Shown: piece after piece, positions 1 to 8,126 of the stretch
Layout of the letters: each line of letters begins with the position of its first letter
Numbering within the stretch: position 1 is the stretch's first letter
Origin: an uncultured Asticcacaulis sp.
Lineage (GTDB): Bacteria > Pseudomonadota > Alphaproteobacteria > Caulobacterales > Caulobacteraceae
Length of the DNA stretch: 18,344 nt
Direction: 5' to 3'
NCBI GenBank assembly: GCA_946482045.1
Contig: CAMLPZ010000050.1
Span: 1 to 18,344 of the forward strand
Made by a program: the position numbers and the translations under genes
The notes under the pieces: model-generated
Database searches by the model: none
Seen by the model: only the letters and a program-made list of their open reading frames with translations
Told to the model about the DNA's origin: nothing

Positions 1-2
1 TA

Positions 3-1961
3 CTGCGCAGCCATGCCGAGGTCGTCGGCCTGAAGTCGAGCTTCACCATCCTCGATGACGACGACCAGGTCCGCCTGATCAAGCAGATCTTCGAGGCTGA
101 AAATATCGACCAGAAACGCTGGACGCCCAAGTCGTTCGCGTGGCATCTCGACCAGTGGAAGAATAAGGGCCTGTCGCCGGACAAGGTTAAAGGGGACGGC
201 ACCGAGTTCGCCAACGGCAAGGGCCAGAAGCTCTACACTCTCTATCAGGAACGCTTGCGTATTCTGAATGCGTGCGATTTCGGCGACCTGCTGCTGCATA
301 ATCTGAAGTTGCTGACCGAGAACCCGGACATCCTCGAACGTTACCACGCGCGCTTCAAATATGTGCTGGTCGACGAATACCAGGACACCAACGTCGCCCA
401 ATACCTGTGGCTGCGGCTGCTGACCAATGTGTCGCGCAACCTGTGCTGTGTCGGCGACGACGATCAGTCGATCTACGGCTGGCGCGGCGCCGAGGTCGAC
501 AATATCCTGAAGTTCGAGCGTGATTTCCCGGGCGCCAAGGTCATCCGGCTCGAGCGCAACTACCGTTCGACGAAGCATATTCTGGGCGCGGCGTCGGGCC
601 TGATCAAGGCCAACAGCGCGCGCCTCGGCAAGACCCTGTTCACCGACCAGAACGGCGGCGACAAGGTGCGCGTCCAGGGGATCTGGGACGGCGCGGCCGA
701 GGCGCAGTTCGTGGCAGAGGACGTCGAGCGGCAGAAGAAGTCGGGCCGGCAATATGCGGATATGGCCATTCTTGTGCGCGCCTCCTTCCAGATGCGCGCC
801 TTCGAAGAGCGCTTTGTAATGCTGCAGATCCCGTACGTGGTGGTCGGTGGTCCGCGCTTCTTCGAACGCGCCGAAATCCGCGACGCGATCGCGTACCTGC
901 GTCTGATCCAGTCGCAGGACGATGATCTGGCCTTCGAGCGCATCATCAATGTCCCCAAGCGCGGCATAGGCGATGCGACGGTGCAAAAGCTGCTGCAGCA
1001 GGCGCGCCTGTCGGGCCAGAGCGTGATGACGGCGGTGCGCGACCTGGTCGACACCGATGAGTTGCCGGCGCGTACGCGCACGCCGCTGATTGCGTTTCTG
1101 CGCGACTACGATCGCTGGGTGACGCTGTCGAAGTCGATGAAGGCCGAGACGGTGTTGGACACCCTGCTGACCGACAGCGGCTATTATGACATGCAGCGCG
1201 CCGACAAGACGTCGGGCCAGACGCGCCTTGATAACCTCAAGGAACTGGGCGACTCGATGGCGGCCTTCGACAACCTCGAAGCTTTCCTGGAGCATGTCGC
1301 CCTGGTGATGGATCTGGAACGCGACAGCGGTCAGAACAGCGTCAAGCTGATGACCCTGCACGCTGCCAAGGGGCTGGAATTCCCGGTCGTCTATCTGCCG
1401 GGCTGGGAGGAGGGCATCTTCCCGTCGCAGCGATCCATGGACGAGGGCGGGCTGAAGTCGCTGGAAGAAGAGCGCCGTCTGGCCTATGTCGGCCTGACGC
1501 GGGCGCGCGAGGAGGCGCGGGTCAGCTTTGTCGCCAACCGTCAGGTCTACGGCCGCTGGACCAATCAGATTCCGTCGCGCTTTGTTGACGAACTGCCGAT
1601 CGATCACGTCGAAGCCTCATCGCAGACCGGCTATGCCTCGCAGGGCTGGACGTCGCAGCAGTCGCGCTGGGACCGCGCGGGTTATGAGCCAAACTATACC
1701 AAGCGCGAGGCGTCTCCTGCGGCGCCGGCGCACAGCAATCTCAGCGGTGTCGACATGTCACGCCTCGCGCCCAAGCCGACGCCGCATCGCCAGCCGGTCG
1801 CCGCCAAGCCGCAGACCAAGAACATCAAGGTCGGCGAACGCGTCTTCCACATCAAGTTCGGCTATGGTCTGGTGGTTGAGGCCGACGGCAACAAGCTGAT
1901 TGTCGACTTCGAAACCGGTGGCGAGAAGAAGGTCATTGATAGCTTCGTTGACCGGGCGTGA
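3..1961 (+). CDS. uvrD: UvrD/PcrA-type superfamily 1 DNA helicase, 5' end outside window
   Basis: ATP-dependent 3'-5' DNA helicase of the UvrD/PcrA/Rep family, which acts in nucleotide-excision and mismatch repair and in clearing DNA of bound proteins. The reading frame is open from base 3, so the N-terminus with Walker A is missing; the TTG at 255 is internal. Visible family motifs in order are motif II DEYQDT, motif III with GDDDQSIYGWRGA, motif IV RLERNYRS, motif V with TLHAAKGLEFPVVYLPGWEEG, and motif VI with ERRLAYVGLTRAR. After a low-complexity linker of roughly 80 residues rich in Ser, Pro and Ala, a C-terminal segment of about 45 residues (VGERVFHIKFGYGLV...) matches the Tudor-like domain that in PcrA/UvrD contacts RNA polymerase. 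The stop overlaps the next start (TGATG), so the two genes are probably cotranscribed. UvrD versus PcrA naming is a convention in this phylum; the family call is firm. Confidence 0.96.
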   Translation: MRSHAEVVGLKSSFTILDDDDQVRLIKQIFEAENIDQKRWTPKSFAWHLDQWKNKGLSPDKVKGDGTEFANGKGQKLYTLYQERLRILNACDFGDLLLHNLKLLTENPDILERYHARFKYVLVDEYQDTNVAQYLWLRLLTNVSRNLCCVGDDDQSIYGWRGAEVDNILKFERDFPGAKVIRLERNYRSTKHILGAASGLIKANSARLGKTLFTDQNGGDKVRVQGIWDGAAEAQFVAEDVERQKKSGRQYADMAILVRASFQMRAFEERFVMLQIPYVVVGGPRFFERAEIRDAIAYLRLIQSQDDDLAFERIINVPKRGIGDATVQKLLQQARLSGQSVMTAVRDLVDTDELPARTRTPLIAFLRDYDRWVTLSKSMKAETVLDTLLTDSGYYDMQRADKTSGQTRLDNLKELGDSMAAFDNLEAFLEHVALVMDLERDSGQNSVKLMTLHAAKGLEFPVVYLPGWEEGIFPSQRSMDEGGLKSLEEERRLAYVGLTRAREEARVSFVANRQVYGRWTNQIPSRFVDELPIDHVEASSQTGYASQGWTSQQSRWDRAGYEPNYTKREASPAAPAHSNLSGVDMSRLAPKPTPHRQPVAAKPQTKNIKVGERVFHIKFGYGLVVEADGNKLIVDFETGGEKKVIDSFVDRA

Positions 1962-2320
1962 TGGACGGCGAATGGATTTCCCACGGCAAGGTGCGGGCGC
2001 GCGAGACGTCCGACGGGATTGAAATCCTGATCGACGGCCTGACGACTCAAGGGAAGTATTACAAGCCGCTGGTCTATGAGTTTTTTCGCAAGCAGTGGAA
2101 GGGCAGCCGGGCGGCCTGGGGCGACCATGCCGTCGAAATCCGCATGGAGCACATCGGCGACCCGCCGTGGATGGACTTGGATAACCTGGCCAAGGCCTTG
2201 CTCGATGCGATCAAGGGGTTTGTCTTCCACGATGACAGCCAGGTGGCACGCCTGCTGGTGGAGCGGTTTTCGGGGGAGCGGGAGCAGATTACGATCAAGG
2301 TGTATGCGTTGAAGCGTTAG
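1961..2320 (+). CDS. RusA-family Holliday-junction resolvase-like endonuclease
   Basis: Protein of 119 residues from the ATG that overlaps the helicase stop codon by one base; a GTG at 1958 is an alternative start. Residues 72-92 carry the RusA signature: D72-L-D74-N-L-A-K78, then LDAIKGFVFHDD with D91/D92. The two-Asp, Lys and later Asp spacing matches the metal-binding and catalytic residues of E. coli RusA (D70, D72, K76, D91). RusA proteins are Mg2+-dependent dimeric nucleases that cut four-way DNA junctions. Many are prophage genes, but nothing phage-like surrounds this one. Overlap with uvrD suggests a shared transcript and a role in processing repair or fork intermediates (inference). 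Real junction specificity cannot be read from sequence. Confidence 0.85.
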   Translation: MDGEWISHGKVRARETSDGIEILIDGLTTQGKYYKPLVYEFFRKQWKGSRAAWGDHAVEIRMEHIGDPPWMDLDNLAKALLDAIKGFVFHDDSQVARLLVERFSGEREQITIKVYALKR

Positions 2321-2347
2321 GGCGAGTGGGCACAGGCCCCCAAAAAC

Positions 2348-3226
2348 TCATCCGCCTAACATCTCGCGCAACGCCTTGCCGTTATCAATCGCATTGCCGT
2401 GGTAGTCATTGTTGAAATAGACCCACACGCGCTTGGCGCCGCTGTCTTCGATCCGTTTGGCCCAATCCGCCAGCTCCGCATCGGAATAACGATAATTGTA
2501 CCAAGCCGTCGTCCCGTGGAAGCGGACATAGATTTCATCGGCCGTGCGGATCAGATCGTCCGGCAGCTTGGGTCCGCTGGTGGCGCAGAACATAATGCCG
2601 GCGTCGCGCAGAGCGGCATAGACTTCCGCGTTCCACCAGCTGGCGTGACGGAACTCGACAACATTGCGCCGGCCAGGCTGGAGCTGCGCCACGATCGACC
2701 GCAACAGCTCCGGATCATATTTTACGCTGGGCGGCAGTTGAAACAGCAGGCAGCCCATGTGCTCGCCCAGCAGATCGGCGACATAGCCGAAATCCTCGAC
2801 CAGCCCGGCCGTATCCTCGAACCGCCGGACGTGGGTGATCAGTTCGTTGGCCTTGACGGTAAAGACGAAGGGCGTTTCCGGCAGCCCCTTCATCCACGCC
2901 TTCACGCCGGCGACGGTCGGCCACGAATAGAAGGACGCGTTGATCTCCACCGTATCGAAGGTTTCGGCATAGTGCGGGAACCACTGGCTGGTCGGCATCT
3001 GGCTGGGGTAGAAGAGGCCCTTCCAGTCCCAGTAGAACCAGCCAGAACAGCCGATATTCAACCTCGGCAGCTCGACGGATACCGGTGCGATGGGGTGTTC
3101 CAGCCGGTACTTGTGCATCTTCTCGGCGCGCATCGGGTTGGCGGCGCGCTGCTTGGCGCGGCGTTCGGCGCGTTTGCTGAGCGGCTTGTCCGTAGCGGAA
3201 ACGATGTCTGAACTGCTGTCTGCCAT
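2348..3226 (-). CDS. DUF72 (YecE-like) TIM-barrel protein
   Basis: Protein of 292 residues. From about residue 57 it shows the DUF72 pattern: NIGCSGWFYWDWKG, FYP, W.HYAETFDTVEINASFYSWP, VFTVKANELITH, a CLLFQLPPSVKYD segment, VEFRHASWW, and near the end YVRFHG and VWVYFNNDYHGNA. The family has a TIM-barrel fold and is widespread; its biochemical role is not established, so none is proposed. The first 50 or so residues are an extra, strongly basic region (KRAERRAKQRAANPMRAEKMHKYR). The ATG at 3226 has no clear Shine-Dalgarno sequence, so a later start remains possible, but none of the downstream ATGs is better. The gene converges on the RusA-like gene with a 27-bp gap and lies 51 bp after the serine hydrolase stop. 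Confidence 0.85.
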   Translation of the reverse strand: MADSSSDIVSATDKPLSKRAERRAKQRAANPMRAEKMHKYRLEHPIAPVSVELPRLNIGCSGWFYWDWKGLFYPSQMPTSQWFPHYAETFDTVEINASFYSWPTVAGVKAWMKGLPETPFVFTVKANELITHVRRFEDTAGLVEDFGYVADLLGEHMGCLLFQLPPSVKYDPELLRSIVAQLQPGRRNVVEFRHASWWNAEVYAALRDAGIMFCATSGPKLPDDLIRTADEIYVRFHGTTAWYNYRYSDAELADWAKRIEDSGAKRVWVYFNNDYHGNAIDNGKALREMLGG

Positions 3227-3277
3227 GTACGCAGACTGCCGGTCAAAAAATCAAATCTCAATCAGACCCAGGTCGTG

Positions 3278-5776
3278 TCAGCGGCTCCAGGCCGCAAGTC
3301 CGCCCCACATCGCGATGAGGATGACGAACAGCAGCCAGTAGAGAACAAGGGCGCCGTGCAGGTATTTGCGCCACAGCGGCCAGTCGTCGCCGTAGCGGCC
3401 CTCGGCATAAACGAAGACAAAGGTGGCGGCCTGGAAGACGGTGCCGATAGATGCCAGGAGCGCGACCCACGCCGCGACCTTGACCGGCGCCGCCGGCCAG
3501 TCGCTGAATAGCGAGGTGGCATCGTCGGACAGCCCCTCAAGCCACTGGCGGAAGACAAAGATCGACAGCAGCCACAGCGCGGCGAGCCCCAGCGAGATGA
3601 TGGTCGCCCGCGCCTGCCACTCTGTCGGGCGCTCGTTGCGGCCCGGCCGGATCATCAGTGAGGCGAAGACCGCCAGGCAGGTCAGCACCATGATGATGGT
3701 CATGGCGTGTACGACTTCCGGACTGTGAAACAGGTCGACCCGCTCGTAGCGGCTCATATTAGTTGCGGTCTCGAAGGCCTTGACCGTCTTTCCCTGGGCA
3801 TCGAACAGGAAGTGCAAGCCGCCGGTCTGCGCCGCCGGGCCGGGATCTTCGCTATCCTGCGGATTAAAGAAACCGCGCGCCGTCGACGGCACAAACGCCG
3901 AAAGGCCGTTTCGCGTTGTCAGAATTAGTCGGCCGTCAGCGTCGACATCGACCTCGACTGTGTTGATCAGCCGCGTGATCGCGCCTTCCAGACCGCTGTA
4001 GGCGCGCCGCGTCGAGACATATTGTCCCTTGATGGCGTTGTAATAGGCCTTGTTGGCGGCATAGGCCTGCTCTGGCGTAGGTGTCAACGGAGCACGGCTC
4101 TGCACGCCGGCCAGGTGCTCGATCAGCAGGTTGGGATAGGAATCGGCCAGTGGCGCGCCGGTCTGGGTATTGGTACTTATGAATATGCCGATATTTAGTT
4201 CCGGCACCAGCACCATGTTTGAATTGAACCAAAGGGTCGAGCCGGCATGGCCGATCGTCGTGTGCCCCGACGGCGCCTCGCGGACCATCAGGCCCGAGGC
4301 CCAGCCGTTATACCCTTCCGGCATCTTGAGCAACGGTGTGCGGAAAGCGCGGGCGGAATCGGTGTTGAAAAGCTGGACGCCTTCATACTGGCCGTTGCCA
4401 AGCATCAGCGACATGAAGCGCGCCATGTCCTTGGCGGTCGATGAGGCGCCGAGCGCTCCCGACAGCGGAGCGGCATGGTCGAAGGGCTGCGGCTCAAAGG
4501 TCGCGCCGTCCCACAGGAAACCTTGTGACAGTCCCTGCGTCAGGCCGCCCGGCATCGGCGGCGGCAGGTCTTCAATGTTCGATGCCGGCAGGGCGTAAGG
4601 CTCGCGCAGGGTGGTGCGATCCATGCCGAGCGGTTGGAAGACGCGCGCTTCCATCAGGCTGGGCACATCCTTGGCCTGGGCGGTTTGTGCGAGGGCACGC
4701 GCCGCCAGGGCGGGGCCGAAGTTGGAATAAGAGCTGAACAGGCCGGGTTCGCGCACGCGTCGGGGCTTGTGCTGGCGGAAATAGCTGTCGGGCCCTTTGA
4801 GGCGCGCGGGGTTGAGTTCGAAGAGATGGCCGAGGCTTGTGTCCTCGAAGCCACTTGTATGGCTCATAAGAGCGCGCAGGGTCAGCGGCTTGTATTTCGT
4901 CCGGTCGCTATAGACGTCGGCGGTAACGTAGGTACCGATGGGTTCATCCATCTTGATGCGCCCGGCTTCCAGTTCCTGGCGCGCCACAACCCATGTGAAG
5001 GTCTTGGTGATCGAGCCCAGACGGAACAGGCTGTTGGCAGCATCGACCCGACGGGCCGGCGATATGCGGTCGTAACCATAGCCCTTGACCAGGATTGGCG
5101 TATTGCCCTGGACCACCGCGACGGTGGCACCCATGACGTGATCGCGCTGCATGAGGGCGCGCACCACGGAGTCGGTAAAGGTCTCGACGTCCTCAGCACT
5201 GATCGGTGTGGAGGCATCGTGGGCCAGCGGCGCCAGAGTGGTCGACGGCGGCAAGACCGTTGGTGGCGGCGCCGCCACGCCCGGCGCCCCGTTGATGGTC
5301 GGGAAGGTGGCGGCTGCGCCGGTGGGCTGGGGCGCCGGTTGAGGCGCTGCCCGAGAGACTGTCTGGGGCGCCGGCGGTGCGACGGTCTGAATGGGCGAAC
5401 GTGGTGCTGTTGTTGTGACCGTCGGTGTGGGAGCGGCGGAGCTCGCCGTCACGGCCGTCCGCGCTGGTCGTGGACGGCGCGGTGCGGCAGACGTCGGACT
5501 GGCGCTGGCTGAGGACGCGGCTGGCGGAGTAGGAACTGGCGCTGGCGCGGCGGCAGGTGCGGACGCCGCCGGCGCCGGTTGCTCGACTTCTGGCTGGGCC
5601 TGGGGCACGAAGGGTTTCAGTTCGGGAAGCGGGCGGCTGTCCTGTGGCGCGGCCGGACCTGCGAAGACTAAGACGGTTGCCAAGCCTACGCCGGCGAGCG
5701 CGCGCGCAAGGAATGTAAATCCGGCCTTGTCACCGTGAAAGGCCGTGGGCCCTGCCGTCAAACGCCGCCAATTCAT
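3278..5776 (-). CDS. Membrane-anchored serine hydrolase, class C beta-lactamase/esterase fold
   Basis: Protein of 832 residues from the ATG at 5776 (upstream GGACC); the open frame extends to a TTG at 5821, judged less likely. Order of parts: a short cytoplasmic N-terminus with a hydrophobic segment at about 22-42 (signal peptide or anchor); a Pro/Ala/Thr/Ser-rich region at about 45-190; a PF00144-like catalytic domain at about 195-560; a domain of unknown type at about 565-680; and four predicted membrane helices at about 690-708, 723-743, 764-790 and 806-830. Catalytic motifs are S255-I-T-K258 (SxxK), Y350-S-N352 (YxN) and H510-A-G512 in place of KTG, the form seen in esterases, D-aminopeptidases and penicillin-binding-protein-like hydrolases. 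The active site is probably periplasmic. The substrate is unknown; peptidoglycan peptides, D-amino-acid peptides or esters are candidates. It lies 98 bp downstream of sspB on the same strand. Confidence 0.88.
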   Translation of the reverse strand: MNWRRLTAGPTAFHGDKAGFTFLARALAGVGLATVLVFAGPAAPQDSRPLPELKPFVPQAQPEVEQPAPAASAPAAAPAPVPTPPAASSASASPTSAAPRRPRPARTAVTASSAAPTPTVTTTAPRSPIQTVAPPAPQTVSRAAPQPAPQPTGAAATFPTINGAPGVAAPPPTVLPPSTTLAPLAHDASTPISAEDVETFTDSVVRALMQRDHVMGATVAVVQGNTPILVKGYGYDRISPARRVDAANSLFRLGSITKTFTWVVARQELEAGRIKMDEPIGTYVTADVYSDRTKYKPLTLRALMSHTSGFEDTSLGHLFELNPARLKGPDSYFRQHKPRRVREPGLFSSYSNFGPALAARALAQTAQAKDVPSLMEARVFQPLGMDRTTLREPYALPASNIEDLPPPMPGGLTQGLSQGFLWDGATFEPQPFDHAAPLSGALGASSTAKDMARFMSLMLGNGQYEGVQLFNTDSARAFRTPLLKMPEGYNGWASGLMVREAPSGHTTIGHAGSTLWFNSNMVLVPELNIGIFISTNTQTGAPLADSYPNLLIEHLAGVQSRAPLTPTPEQAYAANKAYYNAIKGQYVSTRRAYSGLEGAITRLINTVEVDVDADGRLILTTRNGLSAFVPSTARGFFNPQDSEDPGPAAQTGGLHFLFDAQGKTVKAFETATNMSRYERVDLFHSPEVVHAMTIIMVLTCLAVFASLMIRPGRNERPTEWQARATIISLGLAALWLLSIFVFRQWLEGLSDDATSLFSDWPAAPVKVAAWVALLASIGTVFQAATFVFVYAEGRYGDDWPLWRKYLHGALVLYWLLFVILIAMWGGLAAWSR

Positions 5777-5874
5777 CTGTTTCAAGGTCCGCTGCTTGTC
5801 CGCCGATTGCGTGCAATCCAAGCTTAAGAAACTATGCGATTCTGCTATGCTTCGCCCGACTTTTTTGGCGAAAA

Positions 5875-6390
5875 CTACTTCTTGCGAAACTGGTCCAGCG
5901 AAACGATCTTGGGGGCGTCGGCCTCGTCCTTGACGGCTTCGGTTTCTCTGACGGCCTCCACTGCTGCCTCGGCTTCGCCTGCGGCCGGGTCGAGGTCCTG
6001 GGTCAGGGCCGCCGGATCGTCGGCTTCGAATTCCAGCATGAACTGGGCGTGCGGGTCGTGGAAACGCGTAATGGCTGCGTAAGGTACGGTCAGGATTTTC
6101 GGTACCCCCCCAAACGTCAGAGTAACGCGCATGAAATCTTCGGTGACACGCAGGTCGCGAAACTGATGCTGCAGGACGATGGTGATTTCGTACGGATAGC
6201 GGGCCAGCAGGTCTTCGGGAATCGACACCCCGGCCGCGCGGGTGAGGAAGGTGATGTAGAAGTGGTGCTCGCCGGGCAACCCCTCAGGCGACGCCGCGCG
6301 CAGCAGGGCCTGGCGAATGACGCCGCGAAGCGCATTCTGGGTGATGGACGCATAGTCCATCAAATCGACAGGGACCTGATCTTCGGACAT
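5875..6390 (-). CDS. sspB: SspB, ClpXP adaptor for ssrA-tagged proteins
   Basis: Protein of 171 residues matching the alphaproteobacterial SspB family: N-terminal YASITQNALRGVIRQAL, then HHFYITFLTRAAGV, IPEDLLARYPYEITIVLQ and LRVTEDF, followed by FGGVPKILTVPYAAITRFHDPHAQF. SspB is a dimer that holds the N-terminal half of the ssrA degradation tag and tethers it to ClpX. After the folded domain (to about residue 125) comes an acidic Ala/Glu-rich linker of about 30 residues, ending in a C-terminal segment APKIVSLDQFRKK. This is the position and character of the ClpX-binding (XB) tail. The start ATG at 6390 has only a weak Shine-Dalgarno sequence. The gene is divergent from the globin-coupled receptor and about 1.6 kb from ssrA, the source of its substrate tag. 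Confidence 0.93.
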   Translation of the reverse strand: MSEDQVPVDLMDYASITQNALRGVIRQALLRAASPEGLPGEHHFYITFLTRAAGVSIPEDLLARYPYEITIVLQHQFRDLRVTEDFMRVTLTFGGVPKILTVPYAAITRFHDPHAQFMLEFEADDPAALTQDLDPAAGEAEAAVEAVRETEAVKDEADAPKIVSLDQFRKK

Positions 6391-6511
6391 AGGGGGCAGC
6401 GTAAACCTAAAGGGACTGGAGAGGAAGCAGGCTTATCACGCAGCTTGGAAAACGGAACTAAAAAAAAGCGCGACCGGACAAAAATGCGTGAGAGTGCACA
6501 TCTTGCCAAAT

Positions 6512-6540
6512 TTGCATGACCTTGCGGGAGCCAATAATAA
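6512..6540 (+). promoter_or_regulatory. Possible sigma-70-like promoter of the globin-coupled receptor
   Basis: TTGCAT (6512-6517) and TAATAA (6535-6540) are separated by 17 bases in the 213-bp divergent gap between sspB and the receptor gene, about 64 bases before the receptor start. The -10 match is only moderate, so this is tentative. Confidence 0.3.
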
Positions 6541-6603
6541 CGATTGCGTAACCATGTCCGCAGTAGCTTGTGGCAAAGTTTGTAGCATTGCCAGGTGAGC
6601 GTC

Positions 6604-7947
6604 ATGATTGAAACCGCACATTCCGAGTCATCGGACGCTTCGCGTCTTGCTTTCGCCCGGATAACGCGTGACGAAATTGCCGAACTGCGAAAAGTGTGGA
6701 CACTGATCGCTCCGAAAATCCCTGAGCTTCTCAATGGTTTTTACCGCCACATCTCCAGCGAGCCCGCGCTGGCCGCAATGATCGGCGAACGAACCGAACG
6801 GTTGAAAGGCGCCCAAACCCGACACTGGGAAAACCTGTTCACAAGCGGCTTCGACAAAGCCTATTTCGACAATGCCGTGCTGATCGGTCGTACCCATCAT
6901 CGCATCGGTCTGGCGCCGCGTTGGTATATCGCCGCCTACCAGTTTATGTTGGATGGCATCGTGGACATCCTCACCGCGCATTACCGCTTCAACCAGTCCG
7001 CCGCCAGCCGCAGCCTTATCGCGGTCAACAAGGCGTTATTTCTGGATATGGATATCGCCTTATCGACCTATCAAGAGGCCAGCGAGGCTCAGATTCGCGA
7101 ACGGGCCAAGGTGACAGACGATGCCATCGATGTCTTCCGGAACGAGTTCCAGGGTGCGGTCGAGGGCTTCACGAACAGCGCCGCCGGACTGCAATCAACC
7201 TCACATTCGCTGAGTGACGCCGTTGCGCAGACTCAGGCCAGTTCGCATGACGTCGCCATTGTCGCCAATACGGCCTCGAACGATTCGCAATCGGTTGCAG
7301 CCGCGTCTGAAGAGCTGTCGAAATCGATCCAGGAGATCAGCGCCCAGATTAATGGTGCGTCGCGCAATGTCCGAGAGATCGTTCAGATGTCGGAGACCTC
7401 CAATACCGAAATCGTGCAGCTGTCAGGCGCCGTTGACAAGATTGGCGAAATCCTCAACCTCATTCAGGGCATTGCTTCCCAGACCAACCTTTTGGCGCTC
7501 AACGCAACCATTGAGGCCGCGCGCGCAGGTGAGGCCGGCAAGGGCTTCGCCGTTGTCGCGTCCGAAGTGAAGCAACTGGCCTCCCAGACGGCGCGGGCGA
7601 CAACCGAAATCGTCCGCCACATCCAGGATATCCAGGCTTCGACGGAAAAGGCCGTGTCCTCGAACCGCAACATCATGACCGCTATCCACGGCGTTGAGGC
7701 TGCGACGACTTCGATCGCGGCAGCCATGGAAGAACAATCGACGGCGACCAACGAAATCTCCGACCGCATCCAACACGTCTCGGACTCGGCTTCTCAGTTG
7801 TCGCAGCACATTACCAGCCTGGACACCACTGTGCGCCAGGCGCGCGAAGCCACGTCTCGGGTCGACGGCGCGGCACAGGACCTTGACGCCCAGTCGACAG
7901 CTCTCAGCAATTATGTCGAACAGTTTTTCCGCCGGCTTCAAGCTTAA
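6604..7947 (+). CDS. Soluble globin-coupled methyl-accepting chemotaxis protein (HemAT-like)
   Basis: Protein of 447 residues from the ATG at 6604. AGGTGAG just upstream is the likely ribosome site; it contains a GTG at 6595 that could be read as an earlier start. Residues about 15-160 are a protoglobin sensor domain: FYRHI, W.NLF.SGFD, then GRTH98[15 protein letters not shown], where H98 fits the proximal haem ligand. Residues about 165-445 form a long coiled-coil signalling domain. Its hairpin tip at about 285-320 is highly conserved ([20 protein letters not shown], then [13 protein letters not shown]) and contacts CheA/CheW. There is no membrane segment, no HAMP domain and no C-terminal CheR-binding pentapeptide. 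Such proteins sense O2 or another haem ligand in the cytoplasm and steer motility. It stands alone between sspB and ssrA, with no che genes nearby. Confidence 0.93.
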   Translation: MIETAHSESSDASRLAFARITRDEIAELRKVWTLIAPKIPELLNGFYRHISSEPALAAMIGERTERLKGAQTRHWENLFTSGFDKAYFDNAVLIGRTHHRIGLAPRWYIAAYQFMLDGIVDILTAHYRFNQSAASRSLIAVNKALFLDMDIALSTYQEASEAQIRERAKVTDDAIDVFRNEFQGAVEGFTNSAAGLQSTSHSLSDAVAQTQASSHDVAIVANTASNDSQSVAAASEELSKSIQEISAQINGASRNVREIVQMSETSNTEIVQLSGAVDKIGEILNLIQGIASQTNLLALNATIEAARAGEAGKGFAVVASEVKQLASQTARATTEIVRHIQDIQASTEKAVSSNRNIMTAIHGVEAATTSIAAAMEEQSTATNEISDRIQHVSDSASQLSQHITSLDTTVRQAREATSRVDGAAQDLDAQSTALSNYVEQFFRRLQA

Positions 7948-8000
7948 AGAGATATGGCGAAAAGTGTCGAAGGCTGCAATTTGGGAATGAGGGGGAAAGT

Positions 8001-8028
8001 GGCAGGCTTCTGTTGCAAGGCGCCTGCC
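8001..8028 (-). terminator. Hairpin at the 3' end of ssrA, terminator or last helix
   Basis: On the minus strand GGCAGGC and GCCTGCC form a perfect 7-bp stem around a 14-base loop, followed by ACTTTCCC. It may be the final helix of the coding piece of the tmRNA or a transcription terminator; the following T-run is short, so termination is uncertain. It also lies 53 bp beyond the convergent receptor gene. Confidence 0.45.
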
Positions 8029-8084
8029 GGGCCCCGCCTAGAGGGCTTAGTCCCTAGGAGTTTAGGTGGAACTGCCTAACCGCA

Positions 8085-8126
8085 TTACGCGGCGAGGGCT
8101 TGTTCCGAAGCGAAGTTATCGTTCGC
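8085..8126 (-). CDS. tmRNA tag peptide reading frame
   Basis: Inside the coding piece, after a pseudoknot-rich stretch, the resume codon GCG starts ANDNFASEQALAA and ends at TAA. With the alanine carried by tmRNA itself the tag is AANDNFASEQALAA. The AANDNF half fits the SspB-binding part of known Caulobacter-type tags, and the C-terminal LAA fits the ClpX-binding part. The tag has no start codon of its own and is translated only after ribosome transfer. Confidence 0.9.
   Translation of the reverse strand, partial: ANDNFASEQALAA

Noticed and set aside
255..257. TTG as the start of the helicase gene
   Set aside because: The frame is open to the window edge and the upstream residues continue helicase-like sequence, so the gene begins outside the window.
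6571..6590. TGGCAAAG...GC, resembling a sigma-54 promoter before the chemoreceptor
   Set aside because: The GG and GC are 11 bases apart instead of the required 10, and the rest of the consensus is poor.
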